From: Cryptomeria japonica | Lineage: Eukaryota; Streptophyta; Pinopsida; Cupressales; Cupressaceae | Reading direction: 5' to 3' | NCBI RefSeq assembly: GCF_030272615.1 | Contig: NC_081405.1 | Coordinates: 311,813,235-311,877,234, forward strand | DNA: 64,000 bases | In this document: piece after piece, positions 1 through 11,920 of the stretch | Numbering within the stretch: position 1 is the first letter of the stretch | How the letters are laid out: every line of letters begins with the position of its first letter | The notes under the pieces: model-generated | What the model was told of the DNA's origin: nothing | The model's input: the letters and a program-made list of their open reading frames with translations, nothing else | The model's database searches: none | Translations under genes and position numbers: made by a program

Positions 1-859
1 GACACCTAGAAGCCATATGAATAGCTTTATTGCAATTAAAACATTTGAAAGGTGCTTTACCTTCATACTTACTTCCTGCTAGACCTTTAGACATTTTCCT
101 TGCAAATAGTTCTTCAAGTTCTTCATTTTCTCTCCTCATCTCTTCAAGTTCTTTTGCATAAAGTGCTTTCCAATCAGTTTTGTCAGATGATGATGATGCT
201 ATTGATGATGATGTTTTGAAAGCTAAATCAGTCTTGACTGTAGTAAGAGGACCAAATTCTTCAAGAACAAATGCTAAAAGTTTTCCAACCAAAGTATCTC
301 TAGAAACTGAAGTATTAGGCATTGTTCTTAACTCATTAATAGCAGTCAGTTTAATTTTGTAATCCAGTGGCAAAGCTCTTAAAAATTTAGACACAATTTC
401 ATCTTCACTTAAGGATCCTCCACAACATTGTATTCCTAAAACAGTTTCATTAACTCTTTCCATAAATGCAGAAATTCTCTCATCTTCTTTCATTTTCAAA
501 TATTTATACCTGACCCGGTAACATTCTAATTTGGTAATTTTGACAGTGATATCTCCTTCATTCAGTGTTTCAAGTTTACCCCAAATAGATTTAGCAGTAG
601 ACCGGTCTGATAATCCAATGATTTGTTGATCTGATAATGGGCTCAGAAGTGCTTCTCTTGCTTTGCAATCATCATCCAAGTCCTTAGCCAATGTTAGTGG
701 ATGAGGTTGATTCAGAATAGGAGCAACATAGCCATTGTTTGTAACATCCCATATATCTCTTCCAATACAGTTCAGATGTGTTTCTATTCTAATCTTCCAT
801 ATACCATAGTTAGCTCCATTAAGCTTCAGACTATCCTTCCTAAAAATATTTGTTGCCAT
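1..859 (-). CDS. Ty1/copia gag (partial, open to window edge)
   Basis: Retrotransposon capsid/nucleocapsid protein, N-terminal about 286 codons, reading from ATG at 859 down to base 1 with no stop. The start follows a conserved GAGGAGATCC leader and lies 44 bases past the primer binding site. The protein opens with the copia gag pattern (LNGANYGIWKIR), has the UBN2-like central region (SIWGKLETLNEGD) and reaches a CX2CX4HX4C zinc knuckle (CFNCNKAIHMASRC) at the window edge, all knuckle ligands present. The plus-strand copy at 62358 is clearly related but has five in-frame stops, so this one is better preserved. Pol lies outside the window, so activity cannot be judged. Confidence 0.88.
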   Translation of the reverse strand, partial: MATNIFRKDSLKLNGANYGIWKIRIETHLNCIGRDIWDVTNNGYVAPILNQPHPLTLAKDLDDDCKAREALLSPLSDQQIIGLSDRSTAKSIWGKLETLNEGDITVKITKLECYRVRYKYLKMKEDERISAFMERVNETVLGIQCCGGSLSEDEIVSKFLRALPLDYKIKLTAINELRTMPNTSVSRDTLVGKLLAFVLEEFGPLTTVKTDLAFKTSSSIASSSSDKTDWKALYAKELEEMRRENEELEELFARKMSKGLAGSKYEGKAPFKCFNCNKAIHMASRC

Positions 860-902
860 AGGATCTCCTCAAGCTATTAGGCTTCTGCAAAAAGAGGACT
901 TA

Positions 903-914
903 TCTCTGATACCA
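903..914 (-). promoter_or_regulatory. Primer binding site of left copia element
   Basis: The minus strand reads TGGTATCAGAGA two bases after the LTR end. This matches the complement of the 3' end of plant initiator-Met tRNA (TGGTATCAGAGC) except for the last base. It fixes the element's orientation and marks this LTR as the 5' LTR. Confidence 0.88.
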
Positions 915-916
915 AT

Positions 917-1975
917 TGTTAGGAACCAAGAAGGACAAATAAGAGGGGGGGTGAATCTGTTGTGAACTAATTGTCAATAAATTGTAATCCAAATGCAAAT
1001 TATTCCAACTTAAATTCAATGCCGGTAAACCAAACTTAAGTGTCGGTAAAATAGATTAACAGTTATAGCAGTACCGGTTTAACTTAATGCATGAAACATA
1101 AAGAGAAACAACATCTGCAACACATGACACAGATTTTGACATGGAAACCCGCTAAGAGAAAAACCATAGTGGGAAACCTTAACCACAATTAGATGATACT
1201 AATGCAGATAGTAAGTGTATGCAAATGGGGTCTCCACATGTAGAAAGGCCAACCACCTAGAGCTCACTGCTTAATTGGATGGTTAAATCCAATGATAATG
1301 TACTGCTCAAAATAGCATTTGCAATGTTGGATTCAGTACCGGTTAAGCTCTGAACATGAGTGTTAAGCACCTTCATAACCTTCGTTTAACCTTCAAATAA
1401 TGTTTGCGTGATTCACAAAAGGATCTTCTTATTTTTGCTCTCCAATATTCGAACACACTAATACCATGATCCTTTATCTAATCTTCAATAAGATCTTACA
1501 ATCATATATACAAAACCTAAGACCAAATGTATAGGTCGGCTCACTAAGGATATTACAATTAAAATCAATTACAAATAAGTATTGATGTGATAAAATATGT
1601 CGGCTCAATACATTTACCATATTATCTAATCAATAAACAATCTCCATAACGTGTCATGCTGATCTAGAATAGATAACATGTACCGGTCCTTAACCTAGAC
1701 CTATCTGTCGGTAAAGGCAAATTTGTCAACCCGATTAGACCAATAAGAAAAACACCAACTCCAAACTTCCAATCCATGTCTTCGACATAACCAAATGATC
1801 TCCAAGTTATCATCGCTAACAGTGAACAATATAACCTATTGGTGAACACATACCGGTGACTATGCATAAGCTACTAACCATACCGGTGAACATAATGTAA
1901 ACCTCTAAGAAGATAAGTGTTGACACAATAAATAAACCAATGCAACAAAGGATGAAGTCATCCGTAATACCAACA
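917..1975 (-). repeat. 5' LTR of left copia element (1059 bp)
   Basis: On the minus strand it begins TGTTGGTATT (base 1975) and ends TAACA (base 917), directly before the PBS. Start, end and several internal blocks match the plus-strand LTR at 61282-62300, including the CATAGTCACCGGTAT block and the GTGAGCCGAC block. A TATA-like TTTTGTATATATG lies near 1505-1515. Short ORFs inside it are noncoding. The base-side flank is TCTGA (1976-1980); the partner target duplication lies beyond the window. Confidence 0.85.
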
Positions 1976-2542
1976 TCTGAATGATAATCTTCTTCTTCAG
2001 AGCCATTATTGTTTTTTGCCTCCATTCTTCTCTTGTGATAGGTATTTTGCTTGCAAGTGTTCTTGGGATCTCTGAAGTTGTATTTCTCAACTTCTTCATA
2101 TACATTATTAACTTAATATTAATATTAATATAAGTCAATAATTGATAATACTGAACTTATAAATATTATGTTCAATGTTAATATTAATATTAGTTGACAT
2201 AAAATTAGAAAAATGAGAAGAACGAGAATTTAATTTTCATTATCATTTAAATACAAAAAAATATAATTATTAAATTTAAAGTTTCATTTTTTTTTTAATT
2301 TGATATTTATAATAAGCAACAAGTTACTATTTAATTTGGCCTATTAATGGGTTGAAGTGAGTTAATCAACCAAATACAAAGATATGGGAGGATCTACGAG
2401 GCAATCAGGAGGATGAGATGGCAAGGCCAAATATTTAAATGTCTAGTAGTTATTGTTGTCCTAGTTGAGAAGGTGGTGGAGTGAGTTTTAACCTACATAT
2501 GACATTGATGACGATAATGTCATTTCATCACATCTTTGTAAT
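1976..2542. other. AT-rich spacer
   Basis: No gene seen. Around 2107-2200 there are AT-rich runs built on TTAATATTAATATT, present in both orientations, which could form weak hairpins. Small ORFs here are low complexity. Confidence 0.4.
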
Positions 2543-3630
2543 TGTAGACACTGAAAAATGTCTTTTCCATCATGAACTAGTTTATCATCTTATTAGTTAA
2601 ATAATTATTTAATTATTTAATTAAACTAATATATTCTTCTGAATTAACTTAATCACCATTTCTCGACATTACTAATTATTTCAATTTCTATCCTAATCAT
2701 TTAATCAATTAACCTTATCTTTAATATTAATTATTTAATTAATTATGACTTATTCCTTAGTTAAATAGTTTTTATTATTTAATTAATTCTATTTCTCATG
2801 ATTAAATAATTTCATTTGAATTATTTAATTAACTAATTTCATTCTTCCAAATCCCCAAATTAAAATTTCACCTCATTTCATCTAATTTCAAATCATCAAA
2901 TTAACATTTCACCAAATCTGAATTTGAATAAATTTCAGTTAATCTCATGTGCATTTCAGCATTCGAAAATCCAAATTCAAATCCAAATCAAAATGAAATT
3001 GAATTTCAATTCAATCTCCTACAAACATGTTGAAAATCATAACTGATTGATCAAATCAGTTAACTCCTCAATCTCCCATTTTCACTCCAAATTACCTTTT
3101 CTGACTAATCAATCAATTCAGTCATCTTTTCAATCAACTCAGTCAATTGGCTAATCTATTCAATCCACTATCGAATCAATCTAGTTGACTACTCAATCTA
3201 TTTAGTTAACAAATCAATTTGAGCTAACATATCAATCAACTTTGTTAACAGATCAATCTAAATCAGTTCACTCCCGATCATAACTTGAGTTCAAAATCCC
3301 TCCCCATCTCTCATGAAAATCTATATAAAAATGATCAATTTCTCAAATCAAGCTAGATCACACTCTTCAAAACAATTGCCATCTTATGCAGGAAATCCCA
3401 ATGCAATACCTAAGAGCCATGCCAACAATTTGGAGAAGAACAATGGAAGCGCAAATGTGGAATGGGGAGTTTAATTAGCATACATCTTTCATTTCTTTCA
3501 TTTATTCTATTGCCTTGTGTTTGATTTTAGCTAGATTAGTTAAGAATCTGTGATCATCCTTATTCCCTAATTAGCTTAATTTTATGATTTCAAGCATGGA
3601 AACATTGGAAAACCCGACGTGAATCTTACA
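2543..3630 (+). repeat. LTR-like block, right boundary unresolved
   Basis: It starts TGTAGACACTGAAAAATGTC, very like the solo LTR start at 5982 (TGTAGACACTCAAAATTGTC), followed by the same kind of TTAATTATTTAATTAA-rich U3. A good TATA box (CTATATAAAAATG) sits near 3320. I infer a distant member of the same gypsy-type LTR family. The end is uncertain: a TACA lies at 3625-3628, but no 5-bp match to the left flank (GTAAT) follows it, so the end may be farther right or truncated. Confidence 0.5.
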
Positions 3631-4257
3631 ACTATTGATTTGTCTTTTCTGATTTTTGTGATTGGTAGGGTCGTACAGAATAGAAAAATTGAATGTGCAC
3701 TTGCTTTCACAGAAACTCACAATTGATAGTATTTTGATTCACATTTTCTATTATATTAATGTGCAATTGCTTTAACTAATGCATAATTGCATAGTTAACC
3801 CAAAATTTCAATTTTTATTATCGTTTTGGCTTTAATTGTATTTGCGAGATTAACCCATCAAACTTTTTCAATTTTGGAAAATTTGATTTTTGTGCATGAA
3901 ATGTCTCTAACCCCATGGTAGACAAGGTAACCTTCAAAATTTTAGGTTCTACGAAGAGGAAAGAATAGTGGAGACAAATAAGACCACATCAACAGTGGAT
4001 AAAAGCAAAAAAGACATTTCAAGATCTCAAAGAAACAACTGCCCTATCCCGATATTTTCACATTGTGCACAAGTACCTTGATAGATTCAAGATATTTGAT
4101 GACATTGAGATAACGGAAAACCTGATAATGGATTCGGTCCATGTCAGAATTGATTGACTTTTGTTCTGCCTTTTTCCTTTGTTTAAATTAATTTCCAAAT
4201 CTGTCAGTTTAAGAGATGCGCAATTGATCTAACATAAATTTGTAATTGATTTGACAG
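3631..4257. other. No confident feature; possible coding scrap
   Basis: Bases 3960-4150 on the plus strand have codon-like texture, but no frame is open for long and I recognise no family. It could be a remnant of the internal region of the preceding LTR element. Confidence 0.3.
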
Positions 4258-5294
4258 TGTGATGCTAAAAAATGTGGTTAAATGAAAGCAAGCATACACA
4301 TAGATGAGACAACATAATGAAATTACAAAGCAAATAGAAAGATAAACAAATGAAAACCAAATACTTCTTTGAGATGTCCCATCTTCCTCTATTCTTGAGG
4401 ACCTTGAAGGTTGAAGAATTGTTGGCTCTCAGCGGAGCAATGACCTCCAAAGTGGCAACTCAAGAGTTAAGTAGCTACTTCATGATTATGCAAATGGTAT
4501 GAAAAGCATGATTATTATGCATGATTAATCCAATATGATAATTATGCTAGATGATTGAAGTGAAAATTCCTAGAGTAATGATTCTAAAACTATCAATGCA
4601 AGAGATCCTTATTGCTCCAAAATGAGGGGTATTTATAGGAATTCCAAGGCCAAAGCTGAGGTGGTAGGAATCGATGGTCCAGATTTGATCTGAAGATATC
4701 AAGGGTCAAGATTGAGAAAGTTGGAAAAGAGGTTGGAGGAAGGGACACTTGTCATCTCTGTGGTGACACGTGTCAAGGAACCTTTCTCCTAAGAGGGCAA
4801 ATGTCCAAGGGAGGAGACATGTGGCAAAAGTGCCATGTTTCTCAAGGGGAGAATATCCAACCCATAAGAGGTTAGGATAAAAGAGGTTAGGATGTGCAAG
4901 AGGATAGGGTTAGTTAGACCCTAGGATTAGATAGAATGGGTTAGGTTAGGGGATGGTTAGGTTAGGTGGTTAAAAGTTAGGAGCCATGTGCTCATTTGAA
5001 TTTAGAAATTCAAATATTTAGAAAAAGATAATTAACTTCAACAAATATTGATTTGATTTGTTTTAGCTAATTATGAGATTAGAAGAATAAATTTAAATGG
5101 GGGGAGGATTAATTAATTTAGATTAATTAAGGAGATGAAATTAACTATATAAATAAATCATGTAGATTTATTTACTAGTAGATGAATAGGAAAATTAATC
5201 AATTTGCTTGTGAATTCAATTAATTGGGAAGGAGGATTAATTAAACAACTATTTATTTAATTAACTATCTTCAGACCATTTTTAGGTGTATACA
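4258..5294 (-). repeat. 3' LTR of a gypsy-type element
   Basis: The minus strand starts TGTATACACCTAAAAATGG at 5294, immediately after a polypurine tract. It has a TATA box (CCTATAAATACCCC, near 4630-4642) and ends about GCATCACA at 4258; this end is inferred, not proven. The first 55 bases recur on the plus strand at 44986. Because the PPT lies on its right, this is the 3' LTR and the element body lies to the right. Confidence 0.65.
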
Positions 5295-5309
5295 TTTTGC
5301 CCCTCTTTT
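5295..5309 (-). promoter_or_regulatory. Polypurine tract
   Basis: The minus strand reads AAAAGAGGGGCAAAA directly before the LTR start TGTATACACC. A PPT next to the 3' LTR primes plus-strand synthesis in LTR retrotransposons. Confidence 0.72.
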
Positions 5310-5976
5310 AAGCGATGTGTGACGACACGTTGGTTCAAAGAAAACTTGATTGATGATGTTGTTGATATTGATCTAGATAAGACCCGGATTTGGTCTTGAT
5401 TTCGATGTGGATTTGGTTTCGATATGATACTGATTCGATTTGAGATGATAAGTATCAATATGATGCCCTAGACGTTGATATATAGATTAGGATGTGGGGA
5501 TGCCCCCTCGGGAGATGAATCAGATAATTTTTCAATATTTTTGAATATTTTGCAATTTTAAAAAAAAAATTGGATATTTTTAGAATTTTTACGATTTTTT
5601 AGATTTTGAATGTTTTTCTGATTTTTAGATATTTGTAAAGTTGATCCGATTCATTTCCCGATAAGAAATTTGAAAAAGAACGTTGCCTTGCCAGATTGAT
5701 TAGTTGATTAGATGATTAAAAATAAGTACATAATAAAAATCCCACCAAAATACCCCACTTTGAGTTTAAAAAAGGTGAAGTTCCTTTTACCACTCTTCAT
5801 TTGTGCATTTATGTCTTTAAAAATTTGCTCTGGAGGAAGGAATGGCGATCCTGTACCACCAACATAGGTTCGAGCAAGTTTAGCGACACAAGCGTCCTCC
5901 GGTCTACGGTCCACCGATATGTACTTCGAGAAAAACCCAACTTTATCAATTTTTAGTTTGATTTTTGAAAAATTTA
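5310..5976 (-). pseudogene. Internal-region coding remnant of the gypsy-type element
   Basis: Minus-strand reading from about 5940 to 5708 looks protein-like, with a DRRPEDACVAKLARTYVGG core and no stop for 68 codons. I do not recognise the family. It sits between the PPT and the solo LTR insertion, so it is probably the C-terminal part of an ORF carried by the element whose 3' LTR is at 4258-5294. The rest of the interval has no open frame. Confidence 0.4.
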
Positions 5977-5981
5977 GCTAG

Positions 5982-6760
5982 TGTAGACACTCAAAATTGT
6001 CATGTCTAATTAAATAAATATTTTATTTATTTAATTATCTAAGCCTAATTCTTCTATTAATTAAATAAATCTTTATTTATTTAATTAATTCATTTATCCT
6101 CTTCTAGCCTTATTTCTCATTTAAATAAATACATTTATTTATTTAAATTATCCTTTTCCTAAATTAAATAAATATTTATTTATTTAATTGATCCCATTTC
6201 CTCTATTAATTAAATGAATATTTATTTATTTATTTAATTCATTAGCTTTTTCTACACATGACACAAGTCATTCATCTCTTAATTCCTACACTACCTACCT
6301 CTTTCATTACTTTATTATTTCTTCTACCCACCCTCTAATCCTAGCCGACCTCCTTTTTACACCTCTCAATCTTATCCCTCCATTTCATATTGTGTCTTCT
6401 ATTTAAGAAGATGCTTCCTTCATTATCAAACCCTAATCATTCATCCTAATGACCTAATGATCAATTGACTACACTATGATCCTACTTGCAACCACATTTC
6501 GTTCTTTGTTGAGCTCTTGTGCATATAAAAATCTGAGAGCAAATATATCAAGCAAGATCAATGGAGATAGGAAGAATGGAGATCAAAACCCTATTGGACA
6601 TGTGATGGTATAATCTTTGTGATTTCATTTGATTTGCATTGTCTTAGATAATCTTCATATGTTATGGTGGATCTTTGTTGTTGTTAGGCTAGGGTTTTGT
6701 GGTTGAATTCATTTAGCCTTTCAATTTTGTTATTATTGTTATCCATTTTCACCATATACA
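5982..6760 (+). mobile_element. Solo LTR, 779 bp, with perfect target duplication
   Basis: It begins TGTAGACACTC and ends CCATATACA, so the termini are TGTA/TACA. It is flanked by GCTAG on both sides (5977-5981 and 6761-6765). No internal region, PBS or second LTR is present, so it is a solo LTR left by recombination between two LTRs. U3 is full of short ATTTATTTAATTAA blocks; a TATA-like TTCTATTTAAGAAG lies near 6400. Orientation is taken from promoter placement and similarity to the block at 2543. Confidence 0.85.
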
Positions 6761-6765
6761 GCTAG

Positions 6766-7885
6766 TTTTAGGAAAAAAGTGTTTTTTAGCATTTTTACCA
6801 TGTGGATTTTTAAAAAAATTACATTTTCTTGTTGGGTTTCTCATGTTACAAAATGGGTTCCCAACGGCTGTGTTGGTTCCCAAAACCACAGATTGGAAAT
6901 AAAAAAGAACTTGCCAAATTCCTCACTGATCCAATCAATTGTGGCCAACAAACAAGAATGGTCGAAGACCAAATTCCTCTTCACTTCAGGCTCCACTAGA
7001 CCTAGGCGGGTATACCTTAAACTCCAAAGCACAAAAGACTTCTTTATAGTGAATTTAAACTTAATGAATAAGTTGTTTACATGCTTGGCAAACTAACCTG
7101 CAACTTTTCTATATTGTGTGCTTTTAATTGCTTAAATATGAAAAATAGAGTGTATTTGATTGTAATTGAATATTTGTAAGAGAATGCTAGTGGAACTTTA
7201 AGTAATTATGAAAGAACAATACTGATAGGAATAAAAAGTATGTTTCCTTGATGAGGACCTTATGCACACCAGAACTACTCACAAATACTAACAATAGACT
7301 AGTACCTTATCTAACAATTAATGTGTTACTCAGTGGATAAATATTTTAATCAACCTTGGAGACAGTTTGAAAAACACAATATGTAAGACTATCACTGCAA
7401 TGGTTTCATTATGTGTTGCAAGAAAAACAAAAAGAATTATGTTTCCTATACAACAACATGTGATGGCACACTACATCAAATCTAAATTAGATTTACCCAA
7501 AGGACTTGATTCATCAACACAATGTAACACAAAATGATCTGAAGATAAAACATTGAATCTTATATATTAGTTTTGGAATAAAAAGATGTATGAAAGTTGC
7601 AAACTCACAAGTACTTCATGATGTTCTTGCTTGCACAAAATATAACTTTTCATTCCTATAGACTTGCCTTGATACAATACTAGCAATCCCAACAGACAAT
7701 GTGAAAAAAGTCCTCTCCCCCTTTACATACAAAATGACTCCTTATACATATGTGAGTCAAAAGACACAAATGAAAGGACACACCCTTTCATCAGTATAAA
7801 CTAAAAACTATCAAAAACCTAACTAATAACTCCCTAACAATTATGACAACCAGAAACATTACAAAACATATTATAATGACACAAA
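6766..7885. other. Continuation of interrupted element, no clear gene
   Basis: Probably the other half of the region split by the solo LTR. Bases 6840-7030 are open on both strands for about 60 codons but show no recognised family. The rest, to the end of the pseudogene at 7886, is AT-rich with nothing identifiable. Confidence 0.35.
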
Positions 7886-10824
7886 TTAGCTTTTTCCATG
7901 CAGCCTCTGACTGCACTTCTGAATATGATGAAGATATCCTTCATCTTTGTAAGTGCAAGCGTTAAAGATGATATCTCTGACTACCACTTCCAATGTAACA
8001 AAATTCTCCAGTTGTTCCCCTATTTCAGCCATGTCCAAGGTATCCGCATGGGCAATGTTAAGGGCTGCACTGAGTAGTGATCTACAATAAAAAATCCATT
8101 GGCCTTTATCCTTTATCATCCCTGTATCATCCACAACACTTGGGAATCCATGTTGGATAATCCCCTGACACTCCTCATATTCAGTTTTTAATTTCGTTGT
8201 AAATTTCTTATGAGCATTAATTAATTTCTTGACCTTGCTGACAACTTTTTCACTCTGTGTTTTATCTTGCAATAACAAATTTAATCTACCATAAATTCTC
8301 TGGTGTAATACAGTATTATCCATTTTTTTTGATAAATAGTCCAAAATTCCTCTAATATTTTTTGCAAATTCTCATATCTTTTAGTGATTAACACACATGA
8401 TGTATCCGCTCTGACAGTTCACATCTATTTCTTTAACTTATTATACTCCTGTAACAATTTATCATACCTCTTTTTTTTTTTTTAATCTTTGAGACATCTG
8501 TAATTTGTGGCATTGGATGACCACCTCTCTTCAATAATTCTACATACAAAGCTTTGTATTTTTCCTTTCCTGCCATTTCCCTTTTCATCTGAGCTTTGTT
8601 CAACTTTGAAAGATCTATCCCCATCTTTATTGTGACCATGGGATCTATTTCTCCAAATTTTAGTTTCATCATATGGCCAAAGGCCTTGTCAACATCTATA
8701 ATCTTTGGCCTCTTATTCGGGGGATAGAGGGCCCATAAAAGCATAGCCTCATCATCTAGATCATATCTTGATCCAATAAAAATATCATTAACGCCCTAAA
8801 TGTCTAACTTAAAATCTTTCTCATCTAAATGCAACAAGCTATCAAAAATAAAAGGTGCACTGAGGTCCCAGCCTGGGAAAAGAATGATTCCTGCCTCTAT
8901 AAGAAGTTGTCTTCCCTTTGAGGGGTCATGTTCTCTAACTCAGAATTAATTTCTGCCTTCAGCTTCCTGAGTATTTCTGCCTCATTCTCTGGTGTCACAT
9001 CTGGCATTGCATCTCTTAATTTCTTTCCTTTAAAATGATACAAAAAGAACTTAAACTCCTTTGACTTAACAAATTCATCATCTGATACAAAATATGTATG
9101 CTCTTCTAGCCTAGCATCCGAATCTACATTCAATGTTGCTACAATTTTGTCTTGAGCATCTAGTTCATCTTCTTTTTCTGGTACTTGAAGCTTAGAAACT
9201 ATTTCATTCTCTCCAGAATCACTTTCCACATCTTGTTCTTCTTCTCCTTCCAGATCCCCAAGTCTTTGCTTATTTAATCCAATCTTCTTTCCAAGTCATC
9301 AACAACATTTACAAGTTATTCCAACTCTTTGTTCTTGCACAGATCCTCATAGTCATCATACTCATTGAGATAGTTTCCCAAGTTTTGTCTTTTTTTGCAC
9401 ATGTGGATGTAACCTTCTGGGTTATAGTTCTTCCTTGGCATGTGTATATATAGATTGAATTCATCCACTAGCTTCTTATTTATGGCTTAGTAAGCTTTGG
9501 TAGAGACTATTCTAAAATCTCCAAATTGAAGGGTCCCAGGTAAGAAGGCTTGCTTGTGGGCACCCTTAAAGTGTTGTGCATTAGAGACACTCAATTGTCT
9601 CACAATCTCCAAGTAGGCAATTCGGTCTGGCATAGGCTTTGGTAGCACATAGGGAGCACCTTCGAATCCAAAAACCCTAACAAATGTGAAATCTCTGCAA
9701 GTATACCAATCTCCCCAATTATGGTTGACTCTGGTATCCTTGTAATTATGTGGCCTAAAAAATATTTTAATCACTTCTGAGAATGACCCTTCACATGAAA
9801 CATTATAAACCCTGAACAGTGGTTTAATAAAAAATTCCTCAAATCTCACATAGTGAGATTTATCATACCTTGAATCCCACAGCGACACCCACAACTGTAT
9901 AGGATGATCCTATCCATCCTTGCCCTTAGGATTTACCCTTAAGCCATCTGGACATGGTCCTTTCAATATTCCATAGAACAACACAATATGCATCAATAGT
10001 GAATAATGCTTGAAGGACTTCTTAGGGTTATTTTGAAGATTCAAAAAACCCTCATGCAGTTTGTTGACCAGAAAGGTTTCATAATCAAACTGTCTTGGTT
10101 TGTGCCTTTGAATGTCTGTTGCAAGAACCAATGGCCCCATTTGTGCTACATCTAGAGCTTTCATTCCTCCTACTTGTGCACAAGCCATATATGTGTATTG
10201 TAAATACTATCTGAAAATATTTACATCGTAGGGTGGACCATCTTCATCAATTAGCTTCCCTTTCTCCACCCTTTGGATGGCTAAGTTCCATCCTTGATAG
10301 GTCATGTCCATGGTTCTGTATTCTTCTTCCAATTCCTTAAAGGATAGAGGTACATCTACTTCATAACTCAGATCAAACACTTCGTAGATTGTGGCCATAT
10401 TGAAGCGAATAAATGCATCACCACTGGGAATTTGGATGCATCTCTTTGTAGCATTGTAGTTCTTAACCAAGGTTTTCAACAATTCAATATTCACAAATAC
10501 ATTTGGAACCACGAGCTTACCCATACCGATAGTCCATGGATTAGATATCAGCATCAACTTTTGTCTTCATGAGTAATGCTAGAGGAACAATTCATGCCAC
10601 CTAACCCTAGTCCAGACATCACCAATTTCCTTATAATCATCCTCTAGTTGATCACAGATAGGAAAATTAGCCTTAGGCCTTCGAGACTTGGCTCCTGGTG
10701 AGTTCATTCGGTTGATCATGTCTTGATTCAACTTCCGCTTCTGCACGCTTTCTCCACCTTTAGATTTCTTCGAGGCACAATCAAAGACATCAATGACCTT
10801 CCTCTTGCCTTTAGAAACCTCCAT
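7886..10824 (-). pseudogene. Long decayed ORF of unknown repeat-borne family
   Basis: I do not recognise a named family. ATG at 10824 opens a basic, NLS-like N-terminus (KGKRKVIDVF, then KKSKGG and KRKLN). Frame 0 carries on to 9487, interrupted by stops at 10579, one soon after it (about 10570), 10207, 9910 and 9487. Reading then moves to other frames (about 9480-8897, 8744-8433, 8344-7886), giving roughly 950 codons. Residues about 100-150 (LVKNYN, then IPSGDAFIRF, then IYEVFDL) resemble the pattern around 31170-31260 and, loosely, the PMD core at 13136. The middle is acidic (8897-9229); the C-terminus is Lys-rich and probably coiled coil. It may be an accessory ORF of the element whose 3' LTR is at 4258-5294, which has the same strand. 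Confidence 0.6.
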
Positions 10825-10839
10825 ATTTGAATCTTTCAA

Positions 10840-11149
10840 GACTTCTGAAATTCAATTCTCTACGGTTGAATTTCACTTCAATCTATTATGCAAATTCCTT
10901 GTACAAACTCCCATATATAAATTTGACACATTAGAAGCATTTACTCAATTGAAATCCTACTATGATTTACCTCATGCAAACACAAACCTACCCATTGTCT
11001 ACATTTAATAATGGTGGGCCGAACCGTTTAGAATTAGATTTTAAAACGGCTAATCGACATAAATCCTCCTGATGATTTAATCATTTGGCATCACATGTAT
11101 TATATGTTTTTCCAATTTGTACATGCAATGATGATGCATCTTTCTATCT
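10840..11149. other. Upstream region of the decayed ORF
   Basis: AT-rich with no gene. Plus-strand small ORFs here overlap the start of the minus-strand pseudogene or low-complexity sequence. Confidence 0.35.
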
Positions 11150-11920
11150 TTCTGATTGGCATAGGTTTCCTCGACCAATCTATCAGGCTTCGGCGTAGCA
11201 GTTTTTCTTTCATTCCACTGAACCTGACCTATCCCGATGAATCCTTCTTCTTGTTTATCATGTTGCAAATCTTATTGGGTGTCGGGACAACCAATCTTAT
11301 GTTTCTCTGATGATCTGATGAGATCGGGCTCCATCTTGTCTATCTTTATGTTATACAGGCCTATCGACCTATGTTCCCCCGATGAGGTCTCCTTCTTAGC
11401 AACTACCTCAGCTTCCTCATCAGGTATCGGCGTAGCAGAAAATATCTTTTTTCTGATTATCCAATGCTATCCTAATGACTTCACCTTGTTACTTTCCTAG
11501 TCCCTTCTCTCGGTGTAGGCTATCCCAATGGAACCTCATTTCCATCTGCCAAGATATCCATTCTATTGGGTATCTATTTTTTACACTTTTTGATATCCTG
11601 ATGACTTCAAAGTATCCACTCCGCATTCTCCTTCATCGATGTAAGTTATACCGATAGCCTCATCGGCTATCGGCATAAGACTTCTCTCATGCCTCCAATA
11701 GTGAATGTTATGCTAATGAACCCTTCTTCATGATTGCTCCTCGGTGAAGGTCGTTTTGATAAATTCATCTCCTCAGATCAGTGCATCGAGTCACCTTCCA
11801 TTATGAACTTGTTTTTAGCTCTCCTTCGGAGTGGTCGGTCTAGGTTATGCTGATAGATCCTTCCATTGTTTTGACTAGGCGGTCTTGTCGGGTAACTTAT
11901 GTCGATAACTCAAATTTGAA
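11150..11920. repeat. Strongly diverged tandem repeats
   Basis: Variants of a GTAGGCTATCCCGATGAACC unit recur at about 11229, 11362, 11516, 11640, 11703 and 11841, interleaved with CGGCGTAGCAG motifs at 11191 and 11430. Spacing is irregular (about 60-155 bases), so this is an old array, not a fresh satellite. ORFs through it on both strands differ from copy to copy and are not genes. It may be part of an LTR or untranslated region of a gypsy-type element. Confidence 0.45.

Noticed and set aside
180-362. Plus-strand 60-codon ORF at the left edge
   Set aside because: It is antisense to the open copia gag reading frame and starts with TTG; a shadow.
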